Shown: positions 6,190 through 14,181 of the stretch, piece by piece
Layout of the letters: every line of letters starts with the position of its first letter
How positions within the stretch are numbered: position 1 is the stretch's first letter
Assembly (NCBI GenBank): GCA_003477045.1
Contig: DMTS01000157.1
Span: 3,985-26,890 of the forward strand
Length of the DNA: 22,906 nt
Direction of reading: 5' to 3'
From: Candidatus Delongbacteria bacterium
GTDB lineage: Bacteria; UBA4055
Position numbers and translations under genes: made by a program
The notes under the pieces: model-generated
Told to the model about the DNA's origin: nothing
The model's input: the letters and a program-made list of their open reading frames with translations, nothing else
Database searches by the model: none

Positions 6190-9042
6190 ATGAGAGAGAA
6201 GATATATTTATTCATAGCTGATCTTGTAACAAAACACAACAAAAAGACTTTGTTTGTGATACTGCTTTTTACCGCAATTATGCTCTATTTTTCTACGGGT
6301 CTCGGAATAAAGAACAGGCTGGCTGATATGCTGCCGTCAAATATTCCCCAGGTGGAATCATTCAACAAGATAATAGAAGATTTCACTTCAGACGCGGTAA
6401 TAATGATCTCGATAAACAGCGCATCAAAAGATGAACGGCGAATGATCGAAGCTGCCGAATACACAGGCAGGGAGATGTCGGTCATGAACCATATTAAACC
6501 GTCTGACGGTCAGAAATTGTCGCTGTTTCAGCGCTGGAAAATATTCAGAGGAGAGTATCCTGTCGAGGGAGTCGGTTATGATACAATAAATTTCATTAAA
6601 AGAGTCGATATAAAACTTGATACCGAATTTTTTCTTAAACATGGCGCAATCATACAGAAGCATAAGGATCTTAAGAATTTTACTGCAATGTACCGCGAAC
6701 TTGAATTTAAAGATCTGTTGAGAAACATAAATGATAATTTTGAGCAGGAATTCGTAAGCGATTCAGAGAACTTGAGTTCCCTCGACGGTGAAGCAAGAGC
6801 CGTAACGGGTTTGAATAATATTTATAACTTCATCAGCTCTTTCAGTATTTATGTGGATGACCGAAACTCTGCAAAAGTTAAGGAATCCGTAAAGAAATTT
6901 ATAATAGGCGACGATTACTATTTCTCACCGGACAGATCCATGCTTTTGATGGAACTTATGCCGAGTGTGAGCACAGACGATTTTGACAATCTGCTTATAA
7001 TGAGCAGGATCGCTACTCAGAGGATGAAATCAATACAGCAAAAATTTCCCGATCTTGAATTCGGCCTCGCCGGAACTCCGGTCATAGGGCTTCAGGAGCA
7101 GGATGCGATCCTAAGAGATTTCGGGTGGACAACCATACTTGCGCTTGTCATAGTTATGATCGTAATGCTCGGCTCGTTCAGATCATGGCGTAATCCGTTC
7201 AATTCAACCCTTACGCTGATCGTATCCATAATAGTAACTTCCGGAATATTTGCCGTTACGCTAAAATATTTAAATACGATGTCTGCAGCTTTCGGAGTGA
7301 TGCTTGTCGGGCTTGGAATTGATTACGCGATCCATTTTCTCACAGGATATAAAGATGCTACTGATCACGGTGACGATCCTGAAAAAGCTGTAAGAACAAT
7401 GTTCCTCACTGTCGGAAACGGAGTATTAACCGGCGCAGTGACAACAGCTGCTGTATTTTTTATTCTGATAATAATCGGGTTCCGGGCTTTTTCTGAAATG
7501 GGATTCGCAATGGGTCTTGGTATTACCATAGCAATGATAATGATGTTCATCCTGCTTCCATCTCTGATCATAAGGGACAGCAGAAAGCATAAAAAATTAA
7601 AGAGATTTGATGAATTCGGCGCAAAATTATTCAGCCTGAAGCCTTTTACTTATATCACCGGAATTATGCAGTACAGGTTTATGGAAAATATCGGAAGGCT
7701 CTCTAAAAATACATACTATATTATCTTCATTTTAGCGTCAGGCATCACTGTCACTGCGTTTTCTATTTATGGGGCTTACAGGCTGGAATACGAATACGAT
7801 ATGACCAATCTTGAGCCAAAAGGAATGCCCGCGATAGAAGCTCAGGAAAATATCATAGAAAAACTTGAAATATCTCCCGATTTTGCTATGTTCTCCGATA
7901 GCAATATCGACAGTGTGCGTTCTAAAGTCGCAAAGCTCAAAAAGCTAGCAGACAGGACCGATCTGATCGGAAGGATCGATGCCGTGACAGAATTCTTTGT
8001 TCCTGAGCATGAGCAGTTAAAAAACAAGGGACTTCTTGCTGATTTCAGAAAAGATATTTCACAAAGCAGTTCAGAGAAAAATGTTAATGAAGAAAATGTC
8101 GATGAGATAATTGACGAGCTTCAGAGGCTTCACGACAACTTTGTCGAAATAGGCGAATTATCTGTAGCCGGATCCGGCGAAAAAAATAAGATCATAGCAA
8201 AGACTGATGAGATCGCAGGAAAAACTGACAGCGAGAGCAAGATCCTATTTATAAAAAATAAGCTTGAATCTTCAGAAAACCGTGAAGATATAATAGACGG
8301 ATTTCAGAGGGCATATATTCCTGAATTAAAAAAAATCATGTTTGATATAACTGATACCGCCACAGTTACCTATGAAAATCTGCCGGAAGAGATCAGGGAA
8401 AGATACGCAAATAAAACCACCGGTAATATTCTGGTATCAATTTATCCTAAAACGAATATCTGGGAAGAGAGGAACTTGAGAAAATTTTACGAACAGACAA
8501 GTCTGATCGAGGATTCAATTACCGGCATGCCTATAATCATGCTGATCTTTATTGACCTGATAAAGGTTAAAGGTTTGGAGTCTGTTTTATGGGGGCTGCT
8601 TGTAATAGTTCTGGTGCTGCTTATAGATTTCAGATCTTTTAAATATACCGCAATAGCTCTAATTCCGCTCATTCTCGGAATGATATGGATGCTGGGCATA
8701 ATGTACCTGTTCGGTATGAAACTTAATATAAACAATTTTATGGCTCTTCCAATAATTATAGGCATAGGAATAGATGATGGCGTTCATATGCTTCACAGAT
8801 ACAAGATAGAAGGAAGGAATTCCATGGATAAGGTTACAAAATTTACCGGCAAGGCAGTACTTCTGACTTCGCTTACCACAATAATAGGGTTTGGTTCTGT
8901 AGCTACGGCATCACACCGCGGGCTGGCAAGCATGGGACTTGTCCTTGTGATAGGTGTTGCAACCTGTTTCATAACATCAGCTTTTTTACTGCCTGCGATT
9001 ATTTCATTAAAAGACAAGATCAAGTATAAGGAGCACAAATGA
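6190..9042 (+). CDS. RND/MMPL superfamily exporter (HAE3-type)
   Basis: The 950-residue inner-membrane protein has two matching halves: an N-terminal helix (about 20-38), a large periplasmic segment (about 40-310), a membrane bundle (about 312-462), a second helix (about 508-530), a second periplasmic segment, and a second bundle to the end. The conserved acidic proton-relay motif occurs in both bundles, GLGIDYAIHF at 374-383 and GIGIDDGVHMLHRY at 858-871, which is the hallmark of this family. The size and layout fit HAE3/HpnN-type exporters of lipids and other hydrophobic molecules rather than the longer AcrB type. It overlaps the LolA-like gene by 4 bp (ATGA), implying coupled translation. 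No periplasmic adaptor or TolC gene is present. The cargo is not determined. Confidence 0.93.
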   Translation: MREKIYLFIADLVTKHNKKTLFVILLFTAIMLYFSTGLGIKNRLADMLPSNIPQVESFNKIIEDFTSDAVIMISINSASKDERRMIEAAEYTGREMSVMNHIKPSDGQKLSLFQRWKIFRGEYPVEGVGYDTINFIKRVDIKLDTEFFLKHGAIIQKHKDLKNFTAMYRELEFKDLLRNINDNFEQEFVSDSENLSSLDGEARAVTGLNNIYNFISSFSIYVDDRNSAKVKESVKKFIIGDDYYFSPDRSMLLMELMPSVSTDDFDNLLIMSRIATQRMKSIQQKFPDLEFGLAGTPVIGLQEQDAILRDFGWTTILALVIVMIVMLGSFRSWRNPFNSTLTLIVSIIVTSGIFAVTLKYLNTMSAAFGVMLVGLGIDYAIHFLTGYKDATDHGDDPEKAVRTMFLTVGNGVLTGAVTTAAVFFILIIIGFRAFSEMGFAMGLGITIAMIMMFILLPSLIIRDSRKHKKLKRFDEFGAKLFSLKPFTYITGIMQYRFMENIGRLSKNTYYIIFILASGITVTAFSIYGAYRLEYEYDMTNLEPKGMPAIEAQENIIEKLEISPDFAMFSDSNIDSVRSKVAKLKKLADRTDLIGRIDAVTEFFVPEHEQLKNKGLLADFRKDISQSSSEKNVNEENVDEIIDELQRLHDNFVEIGELSVAGSGEKNKIIAKTDEIAGKTDSESKILFIKNKLESSENREDIIDGFQRAYIPELKKIMFDITDTATVTYENLPEEIRERYANKTTGNILVSIYPKTNIWEERNLRKFYEQTSLIEDSITGMPIIMLIFIDLIKVKGLESVLWGLLVIVLVLLIDFRSFKYTAIALIPLILGMIWMLGIMYLFGMKLNINNFMALPIIIGIGIDDGVHMLHRYKIEGRNSMDKVTKFTGKAVLLTSLTTIIGFGSVATASHRGLASMGLVLVIGVATCFITSAFLLPAIISLKDKIKYKEHK

Positions 9043-9770
9043 AACAGATATTCTATTTGCTGCTTATTTTTTCTTTTTGCTTTCCTTTGACAGTAGATGA
9101 GATCCTTGATAAAAGCGAAGCGAATGATAATTTTAAAACATCCGTTTCTTTGAATATTGAAGAAGTTCATAATTCAGACGGAACTGTCAAAGTATCCGAA
9201 ATGAAAGCTTACTCAAAGAACGGAAGCGAGAAAACCCTTATGGAATATACGGAACCGAAAAGGATAAAGGGAATGAAGATACTCATGCTCAATAAAGGCG
9301 ACGATATTTGGTTCTATTCAAACAGGACAAACAGGGTCAGAAAAATAGCTTCACATCAGAAAAACCAGTCAGCGAACAACTCGGATTTTTCTTATGACGA
9401 TATGTCTATTTCCGATAACAGAAAAGATTACAAATACAGCCTTGCAGGTGAAGAAGATCGTAACGGTTCGGGCTGTTATAAGATCGATTTCAAAGCTAAA
9501 GCTAAATCAGTCACCTACAGCAGGTTTATTATATGGATAGACAGATCCAATTTTGTCACGGCAGGAGGAGAATTCTATGACGAAAACGGAGTTTTATGGA
9601 AAAAGCTTGAAGTAAAAGATGTTAAAAAGATAGGGAAATACTGGACCGCAGGTGAGATCGAGATGAAAAATGTTCAGAAAGATTCAAGAACAGTCATTAA
9701 AACCAGAGAAATAAAATTTGATGCCGATCTGCCGGATGATATGTTTACCGAGAGAGGATTGAGGAAATAA
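9039..9770 (+). CDS. LolA-like periplasmic protein (outer membrane lipoprotein-sorting protein family)
   Basis: A short signal peptide (residues 1 to about 17) begins the 243-residue protein. The body is rich in beta strands in the order typical of the LolA-like family often found beside MMPL exporters: EKTLMEYTEPKRIKGMKIL, DDIWFYSNRTNRVRKI, SGCYKIDFKAK, FIIWIDRSNF, and a final TREIKFDADLPDDMFTERGL. These proteins form a half-barrel that can hold a lipid. Its place between an inner-membrane RND exporter (4-bp overlap) and an outer-membrane barrel (zero gap) suggests it carries the exported compound across the periplasm. No lipobox is seen, so it should be soluble. The name of the family should not be read as proof of lipoprotein sorting. 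Confidence 0.85.
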   Translation: MKQIFYLLLIFSFCFPLTVDEILDKSEANDNFKTSVSLNIEEVHNSDGTVKVSEMKAYSKNGSEKTLMEYTEPKRIKGMKILMLNKGDDIWFYSNRTNRVRKIASHQKNQSANNSDFSYDDMSISDNRKDYKYSLAGEEDRNGSGCYKIDFKAKAKSVTYSRFIIWIDRSNFVTAGGEFYDENGVLWKKLEVKDVKKIGKYWTAGEIEMKNVQKDSRTVIKTREIKFDADLPDDMFTERGLRK

Positions 9771-11069
9771 ATGAAGAATTTAAGATCGTTAATGTTCTTT
9801 TTAATTACTGCCTCCGCATTTCTTTGTCGAGGGGAGGAAGATCAGGATCTTAAACTTGGAGGATACCTTGAGTCGAGGATGTCGTATTTCGCTTATGAAG
9901 ATGAAATGACGACAGCCAATGCTTTATTCAGACTGGAAGGCGACTATGATGTTTCAGATAAAGGTAAAATTGAAGCCCACCTTCTTTATTATTACAATAT
10001 GCAGCCTGTCGATCCGTTCTCCGGTTTCAGAGAAGGCAGCGTGTATGACAAAATAATCGATAAGTACTATCAGGAATCGCTTGACGGAATAAGTCCGGTG
10101 CTTGACGATCTTACCCCGGATGAGCTTGATCTGCTTAACCGTATCCTGGATATATATTCTTCGGGTTATTTCGACAATATTTCGTATTCGTCTTTCTTTC
10201 CGAAGGAAACGCTTGTTATGGACAGAGCTTTGATCAAGCTTTTTTTCGGCTCATCTGATCTTATTTTCGGCAAACAGCAGATCGCATGGGGGACAGGCTA
10301 TGTTTTTAACCCCACAGATATTTGGAATATTAAAAATCCCACAGACCCCGATGGTCCGAGAATAGGCGTTCTCGCAGCCAATTTCGATTTCTTCTTCGGT
10401 GAAAATTCGTCATTCAATATAATAGCTGCGCCGGGAAGTAATTTCGATAATATGAAATACGGGTTCAGGTTAAAATCAACAATAGGAAGGTACGAATACT
10501 CTTTTTCTGCGGTAAGGGATAAATCAGATGACGCAACCATTCTCGGGATTCCCGAAAGGTTTCAGATCGGGTCGGATTTCTCAGGCGAGATATTTAAAGG
10601 GATCGGATTTTTCGGCGAAGCCGCGCTGTCAAACCCGAGATATATTGGAATGGAATTATCTGACACAGATTCGGCATATTTCCAGTTCTGTACCGGGTTC
10701 GATTATACATTCAAAAGCGGGCTGTATGTCCTAGGCGAATACTATTATAACGGCCTCGGAGAGAATGATTATAAAAATTATGATCTGACCGCTTTTACAA
10801 GGCTGACGGGCGGCGTGATGTCGGGGCTTGCGGAGAAATATATTTCCGCTGTCGTTTCGTACCCCTTTCTGAACTATTACAACTGCACTCTGATCGGGCT
10901 TGTGAATCCTGGCGATATGTCGTGCGCTCTTGTACCTGAACTTGAATATGCGTTCCACCAGAACATCTTAGTCAAACTGAATTCAAATATTTACCTTGGC
11001 AGCAGATCAACAACGGAGTTCGGGGGGCTGGTTAATAAAATATCATTCTGTGTGACAGGGTATTTTTAA
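9771..11069 (+). CDS. Outer-membrane beta-barrel protein, porin-like, partner of the RND exporter
   Basis: Residues 1 to about 21 form a signal peptide. The body alternates polar and aromatic residues in strand-like stretches such as GGYLESRMSYFAY and KIEAHLLYYYN. The C-terminus ends in FCVTGYF, whose final Phe is the usual signal for the BAM insertion machinery. GKQQIAWGTGYVFNPTDIWN (167-186) matches the pattern seen in DUF1302-like outer-membrane proteins that accompany MMPL exporters. An acidic insert at about 98-130, rich in Asp and Leu, is probably a loop. The ATG at 9771 directly follows the TAA of the preceding gene, with GAGGA upstream serving as ribosome-binding site. It likely provides the outer-membrane step for the exporter. 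No terminator is visible after the gene. The family assignment is moderate; the barrel nature is firm. Confidence 0.8.
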   Translation: MKNLRSLMFFLITASAFLCRGEEDQDLKLGGYLESRMSYFAYEDEMTTANALFRLEGDYDVSDKGKIEAHLLYYYNMQPVDPFSGFREGSVYDKIIDKYYQESLDGISPVLDDLTPDELDLLNRILDIYSSGYFDNISYSSFFPKETLVMDRALIKLFFGSSDLIFGKQQIAWGTGYVFNPTDIWNIKNPTDPDGPRIGVLAANFDFFFGENSSFNIIAAPGSNFDNMKYGFRLKSTIGRYEYSFSAVRDKSDDATILGIPERFQIGSDFSGEIFKGIGFFGEAALSNPRYIGMELSDTDSAYFQFCTGFDYTFKSGLYVLGEYYYNGLGENDYKNYDLTAFTRLTGGVMSGLAEKYISAVVSYPFLNYYNCTLIGLVNPGDMSCALVPELEYAFHQNILVKLNSNIYLGSRSTTEFGGLVNKISFCVTGYF

Positions 11070-11094
11070 CCCATGAAAAAAAGTATTTATATTC

Positions 11095-11123
11095 TTGAAT
11101 TGACAGAAAGTTAAAATTATATT
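11095..11123 (+). promoter_or_regulatory. Sigma-70-type promoter for the M20/PilT operon
   Basis: TTGAAT (11095-11100) and TATATT (11118-11123) are 17 bases apart. The start point would fall near 11130, giving a leader of about 23 bases to ATG 11153 that contains the ribosome-binding site GGAAGGA. A TTGACA at 11100-11105 overlaps but has no -10 at proper distance. Confidence 0.5.
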
Positions 11124-11152
11124 GAAGGTATTCTGAATAACGGAAGGATCTG

Positions 11153-12286
11153 ATGGATAAATATTTCGACAAACTGGTAGATCACAGAAGAAAACTTCAC
11201 AAAATCCCTGAAACGGCTTTCAACGAGATAGAAACAGGGAACTATATTAAAAATGTGCTGCAGGAAACGGGATGTTTTAAGCTCCAGCTGATGGCAAAAA
11301 CAGGTATTTTGGCGGAATACAGAAAGAATGACGGACCTTTTATAGCCTTCAGAACCGATATTGACGCGCTTAAAATAAAAGAGTCAACGGGGCTCGGGTT
11401 CACTTCGCAGAATGAAGGCTTTATGCACGCCTGCGGACATGATCTTCACATGAGCATGCTGCTCACATTAGCGGAATGGATATCAAAAACATCTCCCGAC
11501 AAGAACATTCTGCTTATATTTCAGCCTGCCGAAGAAGGTTTCGGAGGCGGTGAAATGATGGTGAAAGAAGGTCTTTTCAGTAAATTCAACGTAAAAGAGA
11601 TCTATGCACTGCATAATACGAACGAATACCCTGTAGGTACGATTGCGCTTAACGACGGGAAAATGTTCGCGGGGACAATAGAATTTGAAGTTCAGCTTGA
11701 AGGAAAAGGGGGGCATGCTGCAGTGCCTCATCAGAACAATGATCTGATAACAGCTACGGCAAATCTGATAACGCTGTTGAATACTATAGAGCCGAGATTT
11801 CTTGACCCGGTGCATGAAAATGTGCTTTCGATAGGCATGATACATTCAGGCGAGGCAGCAAACATTCTGCCTTCCTCATCAGTTATTAAGGGTACCGCCA
11901 GGTCGTACTATAAAGATGACCTGTCCACTTTAAAAAACAAACTGAAAGACATGTGCAATTCCATTTCGATCGCCTTCGGAATCAAATCAAAACTGCTTAT
12001 CCATACAGAATATATTCCTGCAATAAATAACAGCGAGATAGTCTATAGAATAAGAAAACTCGATTTCGGTAAAAATATCAGGATAGCTGACTGTCCTCAA
12101 AAGATGACAGGCGAAGATTTCGGATTCATGCTCGATTCTGTTCCCGGAGCTATCGCCTGGCTCGGAGCGGGTAACGATACGAATAAAAATGCCGGTCTTC
12201 ACAACAGCGCTTATAATCCGGACGAAAAGGCTATGGCTGCGGGTTTCAGCTTTTACAAAACCATGCTTGAAAATTTTAATAAATAA
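11153..12286 (+). CDS. M20 family metallopeptidase (amidohydrolase, M20D-type N-acyl amino acid hydrolase)
   Basis: This zinc-type hydrolase cleaves N-acyl groups from amino acids (hippurate, N-acetyl or auxin-conjugate type substrates). The 377-residue length is normal for M20D. Motifs in order are HRRKLHKIPETAFNEIET (11-28), FRTDIDALKIKE (66-77), MHACGHDLHMSMLL (91-104) with ligands Cys94 and His96, FQPAEEGFGGGE (123-134) with Glu127/128, ALHNTNEYPVGTI (152-164) with His154, the dimerisation-domain motif GKGGHAAVPHQNND (184-197), and MTGEDFGFML plus LHNSAYNPDEKAM near the end. No signal peptide is seen, so it is cytoplasmic. GGAAGGATC precedes the ATG. The pilus-related genes follow after 15 bp. 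I see no clear functional link between them. The exact substrate is unknown. Confidence 0.92.
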   Translation: MDKYFDKLVDHRRKLHKIPETAFNEIETGNYIKNVLQETGCFKLQLMAKTGILAEYRKNDGPFIAFRTDIDALKIKESTGLGFTSQNEGFMHACGHDLHMSMLLTLAEWISKTSPDKNILLIFQPAEEGFGGGEMMVKEGLFSKFNVKEIYALHNTNEYPVGTIALNDGKMFAGTIEFEVQLEGKGGHAAVPHQNNDLITATANLITLLNTIEPRFLDPVHENVLSIGMIHSGEAANILPSSSVIKGTARSYYKDDLSTLKNKLKDMCNSISIAFGIKSKLLIHTEYIPAINNSEIVYRIRKLDFGKNIRIADCPQKMTGEDFGFMLDSVPGAIAWLGAGNDTNKNAGLHNSAYNPDEKAMAAGFSFYKTMLENFNK

Positions 12287-12301
12287 TCTGCGGGGGAACC
12301 G

Positions 12302-12757
12302 ATGGATGATCTTAACATACCTAAACTGAAGAAAGATGTGGAAATAGCGTTTAAAGACGGCGGTATTATAAAAATTTCAAGAATGACGCTGTTCCTTAAC
12401 CATTTTTCTGCGTATCACACCGGCGAGGAAACCGTTCTTGAAGTGCTTAACGACAAAGCTCAGTTCATACCGGCGATGATATTAAACGGAAATCAGAAGT
12501 TCGCAATTCTGAACGTTGACTCAATTTTCTATGTTACCGAACTGGATGAAACCGATTCCGGATCGGATAAAGACGACCTTTGCATTCAGTTCATAACGGG
12601 AGAAAAAATGGAATTCAGGATACATGAGGAACTGCCCGGTAACAGGTCGAGAGCGATCGATTTTTTAAACACTGAAAGGGATTTTCTGACATTTCTCAAA
12701 GACAAAAGAAAAGTATATATCAACAAAAATAAAATAAATAAGGTGGAAGTCCTATGA
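12302..12757 (+). CDS. Small cytoplasmic protein with two internal repeats, encoded with PilT (DUF6812-like)
   Basis: The 151-residue protein has no signal peptide or membrane segment. It consists of two related units. Residues 13-81 run VEIAFKDGG..., then VLEVLNDKAQFIP..., then KFAILNVDSIFYV. Residues 93-150 run LCIQFITGE..., then AIDFLNTERDFLTF..., then KVYINKNKINKVEVL. Both share a strand, an LN-x(4)-F[IL] turn and a closing strand of [IY]-[IL]-N-x(3)-I. The pattern recalls DUF6812-type proteins near type IV pilus genes, but I cannot confirm this without a profile search. It follows the amidohydrolase by 15 bp (GGGGGAACCG before the ATG) and overlaps the pilT ATG by 4 bp, so the two proteins are probably made in coupled amounts. 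A partner or regulator of the retraction motor is a reasonable guess only. Confidence 0.7.
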   Translation: MDDLNIPKLKKDVEIAFKDGGIIKISRMTLFLNHFSAYHTGEETVLEVLNDKAQFIPAMILNGNQKFAILNVDSIFYVTELDETDSGSDKDDLCIQFITGEKMEFRIHEELPGNRSRAIDFLNTERDFLTFLKDKRKVYINKNKINKVEVL

Positions 12758-14169
12758 GCAATATTGAAAAGATCCTTAATATGATGATCTCAAAGGAAGG
12801 CGAAAAGGTCGTTCTGAATTTAGGAGAGCCGATCTATCTTGTTATACAGGGTCAGAAAAAACTTCTTTCCCAAACTCCGCTTAGCGAAAGCGATCTGGAA
12901 GCCATGAGAACCGAATGCGAAGAATTTTTCGGCGAATCAACAAAATTCAACTTCAGCGGAAAATCAATCAGGGTGAGCAGATCAAAAGCTTCGATCGTCT
13001 TTGACATAAACGCTCCCGGCGGCGGAAATATGAATGCAGTAGCCGGATCAAAAAGAACGCAGTCCGAGCAGAAGGGAGGAAATGTTAATATAGATGATCT
13101 TTTAAGGTACATGATCGAGAACGGTGCTTCAGACCTTCATATCTGCAGCGGGAACAAGCCTATGCTCAGACTTGACGGGGATATGCTTCCATTAGACGAT
13201 TTCCCCGATGTGACTGAAGATGACATGTGGCCTATAATAAATTATGTCACTCCTCCTAAAAATATAGATGAATTTAAAGAGACTAACGATTCCGACTATG
13301 CTTATGAGATCGAAGGTTTGTGCCGTTTCAGAGCAAATATTTTCAGAGATCACAGAGGCGTGGGTGCGGTTTTCAGACAGATCCCTTTTGAGATACTTCC
13401 ACCGGAAGTATTAAAAATCCCGCAGAAGATCATAGAACTCTGCGATCTTCCGAAAGGCCTTATTCTGGTTACCGGTCCTACCGGATCTGGAAAATCAACT
13501 ACTCTTGCGGCCCTGATAGATTATGTAAATAGAAACACAAGAAAGCATATAATAACTATCGAAGACCCCGTAGAATTCGTTCACAAAAATCAGCTGTGTC
13601 TTATTAATCAGAGAGAGGTCGGAGTTCATACTCAGTCATTCAAAAGAGCTCTGAGAGCGGCATTGAGGGAAGACCCTGATGTGATCCTTGTGGGCGAGAT
13701 GAGAGACCTTGAAACTATAAGTATAGCTATAGAGATGGCTGAGACGGGACACCTTGTCTTCGGAACGCTGCATACCAATACAGCCGTAGGTACTGTTGAC
13801 CGTATAATAGACCAGTTCCCTTCAAACCAGCAGAATCAGATAAGGGCAATGCTTGCGGATTCGCTTGTGGGTGTGGTTTCGCAGATGTTATGTAAAAAAC
13901 AGAAAGGCGGCAGGGTTGCAGTATATGAAACACTTGTTGTTACTTCAGCAGTGGCAAACCTTATAAGAGAAAGCAAGAATTTTCAGATTCCTTCGATAAT
14001 GGAAGTAGGTAAAAATCAGGGTCAGAAGCTGATGAACGAATCGTTCGTGGATCTTATAAAAGACGGAACGATCACGGTCGAGGAAGCTTTATCGAAAGCT
14101 GTGGAAAGGAATGAACTTATACATGTGCTTCAGAATAAGAACATGCTGGGTAATGTACAGATCAGCTGA
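12754..14169 (+). CDS. pilT: Type IV pilus retraction ATPase PilT with an extra N-terminal domain
   Basis: The secretion-ATPase core starts near residue 112 with the usual PilT opening VNIDDLLRYMIENGASDLHI. It carries Walker A GPTGSGKST (241-249), the Asp box around IITIEDPVEF (266-275), Walker B DPDVILVGEMRD (307-318) and the His box ETGHLVFGTLHT (330-341). SAVANLIRESK (398-408) corresponds to the AIRNLIRE motif needed for retraction, which points to PilT rather than PilB. The length of 471 exceeds the usual 340-370 because of residues 1-110. That extension reads like a diverged copy of the N-terminal domain: IEKILNMMISKEGEKVVLNL aligns with IDDLLRYMIENGASDLHICS. A Gly/Asn-rich, Gln-rich linker (88-110) joins the two. 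ATG overlaps the preceding stop (ATGA), and a hairpin terminator follows 18 bp after the stop. Confidence 0.92.
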   Translation: MSNIEKILNMMISKEGEKVVLNLGEPIYLVIQGQKKLLSQTPLSESDLEAMRTECEEFFGESTKFNFSGKSIRVSRSKASIVFDINAPGGGNMNAVAGSKRTQSEQKGGNVNIDDLLRYMIENGASDLHICSGNKPMLRLDGDMLPLDDFPDVTEDDMWPIINYVTPPKNIDEFKETNDSDYAYEIEGLCRFRANIFRDHRGVGAVFRQIPFEILPPEVLKIPQKIIELCDLPKGLILVTGPTGSGKSTTLAALIDYVNRNTRKHIITIEDPVEFVHKNQLCLINQREVGVHTQSFKRALRAALREDPDVILVGEMRDLETISIAIEMAETGHLVFGTLHTNTAVGTVDRIIDQFPSNQQNQIRAMLADSLVGVVSQMLCKKQKGGRVAVYETLVVTSAVANLIRESKNFQIPSIMEVGKNQGQKLMNESFVDLIKDGTITVEEALSKAVERNELIHVLQNKNMLGNVQIS

Positions 14170-14181
14170 TCTTAAAATAAA

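Noticed and set aside
8793..9170. 125-codon minus-strand open frame
   Set aside because: It lies antisense to the end of the RND gene and the start of the LolA-like gene, has no recognisable domain, and the sense genes are strongly supported.
11100..11105. Perfect TTGACA as a -35 for the M20 operon
   Set aside because: No -10 hexamer lies 16-18 bases downstream; the overlapping TTGAAT at 11095-11100 pairs with TATATT at the right distance.
11483..11845. 120-codon minus-strand open frame
   Set aside because: It is antisense to conserved M20 motifs and its product is rich in His, Phe and Cys without any pattern of a real domain.
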